Shown here one piece after another: positions 1 to 8,721 of a stretch of DNA of 64,000 nucleotides. The translations under genes and the position numbers were made by a program. This DNA comes from Rhizophagus clarus. Taxonomy: Eukaryota > Glomeromycota > Glomeromycetes > Glomerales > Glomeraceae. The stretch's first letter is position 1. The number at the start of each line of letters is the position of its first letter. The notes under the pieces were generated by a model. That model saw only the letters and a program-made list of their open reading frames with translations, had not been told where the DNA came from and did not search any database. Location: positions 62,001 through 126,000 of the forward strand of contig BLAL01000020.1 in NCBI GenBank assembly GCA_015698045.1, written 5' to 3'.

Positions 1-94
1 ATACTCTTTTATTCTATTTTTTTTTTTTATTGGAAAAAGTTACAAATAGAAGAGATGATAATTATATGTTTTTACAACTTTCATTTTTTTTTAG

Positions 95-1257
95 GTATAT
101 TTATGGAGGAAAACTCCCTTTAGAAGAATGTGATATTTCGGATATCATTAAAATCCTGGTTGCTGCTAATGAACTAAGCCTTCAGGAATTAACTCCCTAC
201 TTGGAAACCTAAATAAAAAAAGTTGGATTGAACAAAATTTTGATTTGATATATCAAATGAGTTTTGAAAGCAATTCTTTCTTAGAACTTCAAAAATATTG
301 TACCAATTTAATTTCTAAAGAACCAAATAAGATATTTAATTCATCAAATTTCTCTTCAATCCAGAAAAACTATTAATCACTCTTATTCAGAATCATCATC
401 ATCAAATGAGGGAAATTCAAGTTTGGGAACATGCAGTTAAATGGGGATTAGCACAAAATCCGGAACTTCCCTCTGATCCTACAAACTTTTCAAAAGATGA
501 TTTCAATACTTTAAAGAATACCTTACAACAATGTATCCCTTATATTAAATTCCGCAATTTAACCTCCAAAGAATTTTTAAAGAAAGTAAAACCTTATAGA
601 AAAGTCTTACCAAAGGAATTATATAATGTTTTACTAGAATACTTTTTGGATAATGACTACGACCCAACTAAAAAGTCGGTACCTCATATTGTTAAAGAAA
701 TTCAATCAACAAATATTGATTCTAAAATCATTACAAATCAACATGTAGAAATAATTTCAAGGTGGATTGATAAATTAGAAAATACAAATAAATTAACAAA
801 TTCATATGAATTCAAATTATTGCATCGGGATACTAATGATGAGTCTGGTGGTGTGGTTATGGATAAATTTCATAAAGTTTGTGATAATAAATCTCGTACT
901 GTAACAGTTATTAAAGTAAAGAATAGAGATGAAATACTCGGAGGATACAATCCTATTGAATGGAAATCTGATAGTAGTTATGGAATTACCAAAGATAGTT
1001 TTATTTTCTCTTTTAATAATAATAGAATTGAGAATTACATTTTAAGTCGTGTAAATGATGAAACGAAAGCTACACGTAATGTTAGCTTTTATGGCCCATC
1101 ATTTGGTTATAGAGATCTGCATTTTTGCGAAAATTTACTTGGAAATATAAAAATCCGTTGTGAGAAAAAGTATTATGAAAAACAGATCATAGTAAGTAAT
1201 TATTCATTTTCTTTAGATTTTTTCGAAGTATTTCAATTATGTAGGACTGATGATTAA
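95..1257 (+). pseudogene. BTB-BACK-TLDc gene copy A, exon 2 only, frameshifted
   Basis: Exon 2 of a BTB-BACK-TLDc gene. The splice acceptor (T-rich tract, then AG) ends at 94, and the window starts inside the intron, so exon 1 lies outside. Compared with copies B and C, 10 bases are missing near 205-215, giving a stop right after LET, and one base is missing near 361 in the SIPEK region. After the two lesions the frame runs open from 406 to the stop at 1255-1257. It encodes the second half of BACK (QVWEH, KWGLAQNPELPSDPT) and a full TLDc domain (NIDSKIIT, EFKLLHRD, EILGGYNPIEW, SFIFSF). The rest is nearly identical to copy B, so the lesions are recent. The 406 ATG could start a 283-aa BACK-TLDc product, but it is an internal Met in the intact copies. 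Sequencing error at two sites is the main alternative. Confidence 0.8.
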
Positions 1258-1518
1258 ATTCTAGGTCCAATATTTTTATAATTTATTTACAAGATTATAT
1301 TAATCAGAAATAATACAACCAATGTTGCGATGATAGTATATATTATTATCTTTTATTTATTTCTCATACAAACTTGTCTTGTTATTCCCTGAAACTGTAA
1401 ATAAATTATTCGCATAAATACCATATCAGTACAATATTTTAATTCAACTGATCCTATTTTCCATATATTAACACACCAGTACGAAAATTTTTAAAATAAA
1501 TCATCGTTTATTATTACG

Positions 1519-1655
1519 GTCCATCGTTTATTTATAGTGATCTTCTGAACGACTCTTGATATTATGCAAAAATCCTTTGTAAAAAAATGGAAAGGAACTA
1601 AAGAATTATTTTTGGATTTTTTTGAAGTATTTAGAACAATGATTAAATTTTAAGC
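1519..1655 (+). pseudogene. Decayed TLDc 3'-end remnant behind copy A
   Basis: A short degenerate copy of the last part of a TLDc gene. It starts with a 'ggtccatcgttt' block, matching the GPSFG codons of the intact genes. It continues with 'aaaatcctttgtaaaaaaatg' (K-C-K-K) and ends with the LDFFEVF-like block and a stop followed by 'cctaatattctc', the usual 3' flank. It has lost several dozen bases relative to the homologous remnant behind copy B. It shows that an older, truncated family member was already here before the A/B/C tandem duplication. Confidence 0.6.
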
Positions 1656-1979
1656 CTAATATTCTCATGATTTATTTGAGATTATATTAATCGGAAATAA
1701 TATGGTCTTATCGACTTGAAAAGTTAGTAATGATCGGCCGTTTTAAATTATTCCTAAAGTAGACTAATTTAACCATAGATAAATTATTTTATCATCATCG
1801 TACCACCGATATATAAATTAAAGTTTGACTTTTAATAAAATACATCTGAGTTAGATACGTTTCGAATGTACTGTACTGATTAATATTTTTTTAATGTGAT
1901 CCAATGGTGACCCGAATATAATTGTTTATTAATTTATTTGTTTTTTTTCTGTTACTAAATAATACAAGAACAATTCTAA

Positions 1980-2240
1980 TAAGGCCACACCAACCCAATT
2001 TTTCGTTTAACTAACCCCTCCCCTCTTTTTTGATTTTTTTTTTTTTTTATGTAAAATAATGCATATAGATTATAGTTTAGGCCGGAATTAAACAAATCTT
2101 TAATTTTTTGGCCGGGATCAAAATTTTAGCCAAAATTAGATAATTCTGGCCATGTATTTTTTCCCATGACATTATTTTTATCCCCCATATTGCGACCCCC
2201 TATGTTATGTTAAACAAAAAATTGGTTTGGAGTGGCCTAA
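1980..2240. mobile_element. MITE-like element, family 1, copy 1
   Basis: About 260 bp with imperfect terminal inverted repeats of about 25-30 bp. The left end reads TAAGGCCACACCAACCCAAT and the right end, reverse-complemented, reads TTAGGCCACTCCAAACCAAT, with a shared GTTTAAC just inside. There is no coding capacity. The interior has 'ggccgg' and 'tctggccatg' motifs. The same element lies at 13486-13747 (co-duplicated with the gene array) and, as an independent diverged copy, at 32333-32596. No clear target-site duplication was found. Confidence 0.65.
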
Positions 2241-2364
2241 GTACTACCTAAAATATTGAATGGGCTCAAGACATCAATAATGTCGACCAGAATTCATTAT
2301 TACGTGATGCCACATTGAAAGGATGTACAAATTTACATAACCTTACGAGCTTACAGTTGAAGAA

Positions 2365-2381
2365 TGTAAAGCATTAATTCA
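2365..2381. repeat. LINE target-site duplication, left copy
   Basis: TGTAAAGCATTAATTCA, repeated exactly at 11097-11113 on the other side of the LINE. The first T is ambiguous because it adjoins a T run on the right. The undisturbed sequence, with the motif once only, is seen at about 13873-13889 between copies B and C. Confidence 0.9.
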
Positions 2382-2953
2382 TTTTATTTTTATTTTTATT
2401 TTTATAAGGCGTACAAACAATTAGAACAGAAACAATATTGTCGACCAAGAAAAACAGGAACGAAAATAAATGATCCATAACTAACTATCACCGTTTCTAA
2501 AAGACCCAGCTTTGTCCGCCTCCGAACCAGAGAAAGGTTATAAACCTACCTACTGAGTCCTAGGAGGACTTCAAATCAAACGCCCCAGAAAAAACTATAA
2601 GCTACAGAAGAACTAAAATTATAAAAAGAAAAAAGAAAAAAATCTATATTATATGAAGAAGTCGTATCAACGACATGAGAAGACCATGGTCCATGGTGGC
2701 GAAAGTTACTCGACGTTGCATATATAAAAGCAACGCTGTGATCTTGTAAACTCCTAAAGGAAGCGGTTTGATAAAAGTGTCGGGTGTTAAAGTTGTCAGC
2801 ACGAGTGCGTCATCGTTGAGATTCATGATTAGCGTCAGCAGTGTATAGTTGAGCTTCGTCAGGGCCTGATGTTCGTTTATGTCTTTGACGGTATTGACGA
2901 TAAGTGTGTTTTTTCACATGATGAACAGTTTTCCATTTCTTGAAGCTATTATT

Positions 2954-5107
2954 TCAGGGTTTCCAAATAACTCGTTTTATTAATTGAGTAAGTTCGTAAA
3001 ATTTGTGAAGTATAGTTATGTGTAGTGTTTTTTTGTTCTTGTATTTGCCTTTGAAAAGAGTACTAAAATCATGTGTGATAATTTGTCGACATGTTAGAAG
3101 GAAAGGGCTAGCCACGTCCGGTGGAGCTATGCTTCCTATGGGTGTTAGGAAAAATTTAAAAATAGCGTTGTTGTTGATCTCTTGCGTGAGTAGAAAATCC
3201 CCATGATCGCACGTTTGTCTAATATATTGCTGTAAGTCCTGCGTGTACTTGACTATATGAGGGCGTAATACTTCAAGGTTGATCGGGCAAAGCCAGAGCG
3301 AGGTGTTAGTTTCCGGGTGTAGTCTGCAACTCCAACAGTTTAATACATCGCGGAATAAATTGGGGTAGCGTAGCGACATTATGTCCATGGTAGGGACGAG
3401 GTTATTAATTGATTTACGTTGCCAGGCTCGAAATTTGGTAAGTTTATGACTAGTAGGTCGGTCGTCCGGATTAAAATTAAAAAATTTTTCTGTACAAGGC
3501 CAGTCAATTATCTGATTGAAGGAAGCAGTCTTTAAGTCGGCATTGGTTTTGTAATCTAACCAAGCGTAGAACTTCTGTCGGTTACCGATGTCCCGGGCAA
3601 TATGACGGATATTGTGATCAATCGTAATGTTATCGTGGTGTTGATCCCACACTATGTGGATGTTCGTCGGTATGTGATGTTTGTCGAGTAAAATTAAGTG
3701 TGATGATGTATGGCCAGTCTTGGCCAAGGTATCCGCTTTGTCATTGTGTTCATTATCTGAATGTGCTTTGACTTTATGAAGGTTGACCGTTAAACTGTTA
3801 TCTTTGATAATTTTCATAATTACAAACCATATATGATGGTTGGGAATTTTCAGTTGTCTTCTGGGTATGACAAGTCTTTGTGTGATATTGTGGAAGGTGT
3901 TGATACAACACTGTGAGTCTGTGTAAATATTAATAGTCGTGTGTGGAGGACAAATAAGCAGAGCTGTACAAATCGCGTATGCTTCCGCTTTAGTGGATGA
4001 TGGGAAATGTTTATAAGCGCCCAAAAATGAAATTGGAATAGGAGTAACAGGACGAGTAACATGCCAGCCTAGACCCATAGTTACCTCTTGGTGTTGATCA
4101 AAATGACAAGAACCATCTGTATATATATCTATAACTTGATCAAAAGGAAAATTTAATAAAACATTATAAAATTGATATAAATATTGTTTTGTTTCATAAG
4201 ATAAAAGGAAATAGAAATGTAAAAAAGATAAAGGATATTGAAATGATTCAATTTGAGAATCCATCGTATCAGTATTAATTGTTGATATTATGTCCGAGTT
4301 AAGCAATTGATGTATACGTAAATAGTCATTGTATGCTAGAGTTCGTAATGTATGGTGACTCTTGGTTGTTTGACAAAGTGGTCTTTGCTGCGATTTACGT
4401 GTCCGTAGTACATCCCGGTTATTATGAAGCGTACTTTTCGGTTTGATCTTTAAGTCTAAACTTTTGTCCAAAGCTTGGAGTATGATACATTTGGGTCTTA
4501 AATCAGCAAGATAGTATGGATAGTGTAGATTACATCCTTCGCATTGTTGAAGGATGTTATCACGTGATTTAGGCATATGTTCGTTATCCTGATTGTTCGA
4601 TGTGTTTATCGTAGTAGGGACCCAGTGTTCCATAATCATCATTGGAGAGGATGGGCTATGGTTATCTTTACTAAGAATCTTGCCGTATACTATATCTTTA
4701 ATTACTGGTGACCAAAAATAAGTCCATGTGTTACAAGGATAAAGTGTTTGGTTGGGTGATGTGAAGTTCTTCTTAGGACGATTTAATCGTAATAGTTGTT
4801 GTGATAACCCAGGAAGATCAAAATTAAGTCGTAACGTGTTAGGGTTAATGGTGTATTGATCAATCATATGTTTATACCATAGCGGTACTGGTCCTTTCTT
4901 ATTAGGTGTTGTGCATCGGATTTCGTCCCAGGATTTGAAAAATGAACTATCAGGTTGTATGATTTGGTCAAGGAACATAATCCTTTTCGTTTTCAAAGAT
5001 TTGATATATCTGAAAAAATAAGTCGGATTAATAAGGTAATCGACAATCGGAAAGAAACCTCCTTTTGTAGAAAATGCGAAATTTGTAGTGAAAGTGAAAT
5101 TATAATT
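2954..5107 (-). CDS. LINE ORF2 C-terminal part: RNase H and Cys motif
   Basis: Continues in the same frame as the reverse transcriptase segment, separated from it only by a TGA at 5108-5110. The RNase H domain has all four expected acidic positions: IYTDGSC (D), STKAEAYAICTA (E), IYTDSQ (D) and NDKADTLAK (D). It would degrade the RNA strand of the RNA-DNA hybrid during target-primed reverse transcription. Near the C-terminus lies CWSCRLHPETNTSLWLC. This resembles the CCHC motif common at LINE ORF2 ends, but the usual His before LW is Ser. The frame ends with TAA at 2954-2956, followed by about 570 nt of 3' UTR before the tail. There is no ATG at its 5' edge, so it needs readthrough or is broken. 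Confidence 0.85.
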   Translation of the reverse strand, partial: NYNFTFTTNFAFSTKGGFFPIVDYLINPTYFFRYIKSLKTKRIMFLDQIIQPDSSFFKSWDEIRCTTPNKKGPVPLWYKHMIDQYTINPNTLRLNFDLPGLSQQLLRLNRPKKNFTSPNQTLYPCNTWTYFWSPVIKDIVYGKILSKDNHSPSSPMMIMEHWVPTTINTSNNQDNEHMPKSRDNILQQCEGCNLHYPYYLADLRPKCIILQALDKSLDLKIKPKSTLHNNRDVLRTRKSQQRPLCQTTKSHHTLRTLAYNDYLRIHQLLNSDIISTINTDTMDSQIESFQYPLSFLHFYFLLSYETKQYLYQFYNVLLNFPFDQVIDIYTDGSCHFDQHQEVTMGLGWHVTRPVTPIPISFLGAYKHFPSSTKAEAYAICTALLICPPHTTINIYTDSQCCINTFHNITQRLVIPRRQLKIPNHHIWFVIMKIIKDNSLTVNLHKVKAHSDNEHNDKADTLAKTGHTSSHLILLDKHHIPTNIHIVWDQHHDNITIDHNIRHIARDIGNRQKFYAWLDYKTNADLKTASFNQIIDWPCTEKFFNFNPDDRPTSHKLTKFRAWQRKSINNLVPTMDIMSLRYPNLFRDVLNCWSCRLHPETNTSLWLCPINLEVLRPHIVKYTQDLQQYIRQTCDHGDFLLTQEINNNAIFKFFLTPIGSIAPPDVASPFLLTCRQIITHDFSTLFKGKYKNKKTLHITILHKFYELTQLIKRVIWKP

Positions 5108-7612
5108 TCATAATAAATGTATAAATCGTTCGATATTATTAAATTTTGTAAGCGGTTTGGGAAATGTTTGTATGATATTAATGGGCGAACGGGGATACCA
5201 AAAGTTGGTTTGTGAGAGTAAAAGGAGAATTTTAATACAGTCTGATGTAATAGGGTTAAATGATGCAGCGTAAAAATTAGCCAGTTTAGCACGAATTTGT
5301 AAATCGTGAAAGTCTATGATGTTGGGTGCAATAGGGGTATGTATAGCTGCTGTGTAAAAGTTTTTTGGTAGATTAGCAACAGATTTAAATGCTGATCTCA
5401 ATATAATATTAATTCTGTTGTTAATGTGAGCAGGTACGATAATATGTTGTGTCATGTATTCTAGTCTTGGTAATATAACTTTGTTGATGACGTATATGAT
5501 CATATCTTCCGTTATCTTCTTTTTCTTAATCATGTACGTCATATGATTAGTGGTGTTTATGATCTTATGATAGAGTTTGTTATGATTGTTAAAGGCGTTA
5601 AAATGTGCTCCTAATATTCTGAGGTTGTCGTTCTTTCCTACTACATCAACAATGATGTTAGTGGAACCAAATTGAATATTTGTAGTACCTTCTTTAACTA
5701 ATGCTTTATCGTTTGTTAAGAGGTGACATTTTGACTTGTTGATTTTGATATTACTGAAATTATAAAATTCGTCAGCGATTCTTAAATGTTCTTCTAGGTG
5801 GTGTAATGAATTGTTAAGCCACGTCGTGTCGTCAAGATATCCTTGTAATTTACAATTTAACTGTAACTTATGCGAGTTTTCTGTCAAGTCGGAGTCGTAA
5901 ATATCCTTTGGATATTCTGCTTGTAGGTCGATACCGCCTATCGTGGTGTTGTTGATCGCTTCGAAAAGTGGGTCATAATACAATACCCATAATATAGGAG
6001 AGATAACTTCGCCTTGAATAATACCCGTGGTAAGGTCAAATGAGTTCGTTAAATGGTCACCTATAATGATCCTATTTTTGTGGCCTTTGAAAAGGTTAAT
6101 TATCATTGTTTGGAATATATTTGGTAGGTCAAGGCGGTCCATGGCTTTAGTTAAAAGGTCAAGATTAATGCGATCATACGCCTTGCTTAAATCTTGGACC
6201 ATGATGTAAAATTTACGATTTTGTGCTAAATTGATATCTATGCATGTTTGTATTGTTAAAATAATTTCAGCAGTCGAAGATCCTGCGATGCCAGCCTGAT
6301 TATTTGGCTGTAGAGCATTGGTGGTGTGAAGGAATTTGTTGAGACGATCAGTGATGATTTTGACAAAAATCTTACGTAATGATTCGAGTAGGATTATAGG
6401 TCTGGTTTTTTCAAGTTGGTAATTCCAAAATTCCGGTTTGGGTATCGGATATAAAAGCGCTGATTTCCATGCTGACGGTATATGTCCTGTTTGTAAAATA
6501 TTATTAAATAAAGTCAGTAGTATCGTATGATGGCGTTTAGGGAAATGTTTCCAAAATTCATAGGTGATCCCCGTTGGTCCTGGGGCTTTGTTGTTTGGTA
6601 ATGATTGTATGGTCATTTGCAATTCACTGCTCGTGATGGGGGCAATTAATTGGTCTTTAAGTATCTGAGGTTTCGGTTTGGTTTTGTATATATGTTGCCA
6701 GAAAGTTGGTAATTTGTCCATGGTGGTGAAGTTAGTTGAAACGTGTGATGATGAACCTATATTTTGAAAATGATTAATTGTTAATGTGTCTATCTCTTCC
6801 TCATTTGTAATTAGTTGTATTTCATCCGTGTCTGTTGTGGTGATCAAACGGTCGATGGTAATTTTTTGTGGTTTACGTTCTAGTATTGAATTTAACATTC
6901 TGGTTTGGTTATTATTGAAGTCTTGTTGTCTTCTTTCGATGTATTTGTTGATATTGTGTAAGTTGTGTTTGTTGGTTACACGTGCATATTCTTTGTTAAT
7001 GCTTTCATGTAAGTTTGTGAGTTGAAGTTTAATGTCGTCGTGATTTTGATCATTAAGAATGTTCGGCCAGCTATACGTAAAATTGAATTTCTTGCTAAGT
7101 GTTGTTAGTTTGGTTACAGCTCGTTCGGTCCAAAATTTGTCTTTGCAGTAAAACTTGTCCAGGTCAGGTGGTAAAGTATTGGTATTGTGTGGGTCGGTCG
7201 GAAGGATGTGTAGTTTAACAAAAAATTTGAAATGGTGTATAAGTGTACCAATTTTCTTTTTTGCATTGCTAAGTTGTCTGATTAAGAGAGGTTCCTCATT
7301 TCTATCTTGAGGTTTGAATTTCTTAATCTTAAAAGTGTCTTTTGCAATTTTGATTAACGTTTGATGAAGAGTTTCCGCTTGCGTATTAATCGTGTGTGTG
7401 TTGATTGTGTCTTTGAAAATTTGATTATAAAGTGGTTCATTTAGTTTATGATTGACTTTGTTATGGTATTTTGACCAGGTTTCATTGTCTTTGATAAAAT
7501 AATGGTCGTTGAGGGTTCTTTTTTTGTTAGTGGGTTGTTCCGTGTCGTGTGATCGTGTCCTATCTATGTTAGGTCTGAAAAGATCGTTTGTTAATATATG
7601 CATGACTACCAT
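5108..7612 (-). CDS. LINE ORF2 central part: reverse transcriptase
   Basis: An 834-codon open stretch holding the whole reverse transcriptase domain. Visible motifs are NNKAPGPTGITYEFWK, RPIILLESLRKI, QDLSKAYDRI (motif A, first catalytic Asp), GIIQGEVISPILW (motif B), and GYLDDTTW at about residue 592 (motif C, with YLDD in place of the more usual YADD). INKSKCHLL and LRILGAHF follow as motifs D and E. The first codons (MVVMHIL) are really the end of the endonuclease domain, directly after its SDHD motif, so the ATG at 7612 is not a natural start. The segment ends at TGA 5108-5110. The next residues continue smoothly (LL, stop, NYNFTFT), so a Trp codon (TGG) is the likely ancestor. Confidence 0.9.
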   Translation of the reverse strand: MVVMHILTNDLFRPNIDRTRSHDTEQPTNKKRTLNDHYFIKDNETWSKYHNKVNHKLNEPLYNQIFKDTINTHTINTQAETLHQTLIKIAKDTFKIKKFKPQDRNEEPLLIRQLSNAKKKIGTLIHHFKFFVKLHILPTDPHNTNTLPPDLDKFYCKDKFWTERAVTKLTTLSKKFNFTYSWPNILNDQNHDDIKLQLTNLHESINKEYARVTNKHNLHNINKYIERRQQDFNNNQTRMLNSILERKPQKITIDRLITTTDTDEIQLITNEEEIDTLTINHFQNIGSSSHVSTNFTTMDKLPTFWQHIYKTKPKPQILKDQLIAPITSSELQMTIQSLPNNKAPGPTGITYEFWKHFPKRHHTILLTLFNNILQTGHIPSAWKSALLYPIPKPEFWNYQLEKTRPIILLESLRKIFVKIITDRLNKFLHTTNALQPNNQAGIAGSSTAEIILTIQTCIDINLAQNRKFYIMVQDLSKAYDRINLDLLTKAMDRLDLPNIFQTMIINLFKGHKNRIIIGDHLTNSFDLTTGIIQGEVISPILWVLYYDPLFEAINNTTIGGIDLQAEYPKDIYDSDLTENSHKLQLNCKLQGYLDDTTWLNNSLHHLEEHLRIADEFYNFSNIKINKSKCHLLTNDKALVKEGTTNIQFGSTNIIVDVVGKNDNLRILGAHFNAFNNHNKLYHKIINTTNHMTYMIKKKKITEDMIIYVINKVILPRLEYMTQHIIVPAHINNRINIILRSAFKSVANLPKNFYTAAIHTPIAPNIIDFHDLQIRAKLANFYAASFNPITSDCIKILLLLSQTNFWYPRSPINIIQTFPKPLTKFNNIERFIHLL

Positions 7613-8721
7613 GTCATGATCTGAAGCGTAGCAGTAGTCCGTTATTATGTCAGTATTATTAATACAGTTAAGTATCAGATTATTCGCGTAAATGTAATCT
7701 AATCTAAATTCACCATGAGAGTTTTTAAATGTGTTGGGTGGGTGTTTTAACAGCTTTTTTTGGACGTCACAATATTGTTGATCTCTTAATAATTCGAAAA
7801 ATTTTTTTCAGTAAGTTGGTACTGTTTTCTGATCTTTTCGTATAGGAATAAGTTGGTCTTCGTTAAAAAAGACGTCGTTGTCATTGAAGTCCCCTAATAC
7901 GAAGTTGTACATGTGTGTGTTGATTTTATTACAAAAGTGTTGTTTGTATGTGTCAGTTATTGTGTTGTAAATGTTTTGTCGATTGGTGGTACTATTTGTG
8001 GGCAGATAGAAACCAAAGAGATTAATTTGATATTTGTTTTTGAAAATTAGTTTTATATATATATAGCGTCCCGGTATCGTGTGGATTTTGGCTATGTGTT
8101 TGTAAAATAGTCTGAAATGATGAAGGTGTTGCCAGCGTTTCTGCTACCATCATTTATTGGATTGTTAATGATATGGAATTGTGTAGTTTCTTCCATGTCG
8201 GAGTGAAGGTTTGGTGTGTGGATGACATTTTGTATGGAGAAAGATCGGTGTGCTTTGGATGATTCATGATGTAGAGCTTGCGATTCGTGTGTTTTGCAAA
8301 TGTGTAGGATATGTATGTTGTTGTTGATCATTGTATTGAGTATGTCTGGTAATTTATTTTTGAAATTACCCCTAATATTGTGTGTGGCGATACCTATGCA
8401 TGGTGTGTAGTGTTTGTTATTAGAAAAGGTGATGTATGGGTTAAAAAATTGACCTATATTTTTAAAGTTAGGGTTAAAGAATTGTCTGTCTGTGTCGTTA
8501 GTTGGGTTGTTGGTGTCATGCTTGTGTAGTACGTTTTGGTCTATTTCATCATGTTTTCTTTTTTTGTGATTTTTATTGAAGTTATCTCTATTTTTTTGTG
8601 TTTTTTGTTTTTGTATTATAAATTTGTTCGTTCTGATGCTAGGAGTTATCGAGGCTCCTAGTCTATTCGTTTGATCGAACAGGGCGATTTCAGTAACGAT
8701 GTGGGTTAGGCGGTCTGCCTC
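7613..8721 (-). pseudogene. LINE ORF2 N-terminal part: APE-type endonuclease, broken
   Basis: The endonuclease that nicks target DNA. The motifs THNIRGN (near 8380), LGDFND (near 7885), RLDYIYA (near 7700) and SDHDMV (near 7620) are recognisable. Two lesions split it. A one-base loss in a T/A run near 8100-8108 moves the reading frame (the upstream frame stops at 8092-8094), and a TGA at 7808-7810 (TY-stop-KKFF) sits where Trp would fit. The upstream frame is open from 8721, overlaps the ORF1 stop by about 30 nt, and has no ATG before the NIRG motif. Translation of ORF2 would therefore need +1 frameshifting, reinitiation or a non-ATG start. Confidence 0.8.

Noticed and set aside
406..1257. 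Separate BACK-TLDc gene starting at 406
   Set aside because: The ATG is an internal Met of the family and the upstream sequence is the broken exon 2, so it is treated as part of pseudogene A.
5108..7810. Alternative genetic code with TGA as Trp
   Set aside because: Host genes in the window (for example copy H, kinase, RepHel) have no internal TGA, and LINE ORF1 ends with TGA; mutation of TGG in this copy is simpler.
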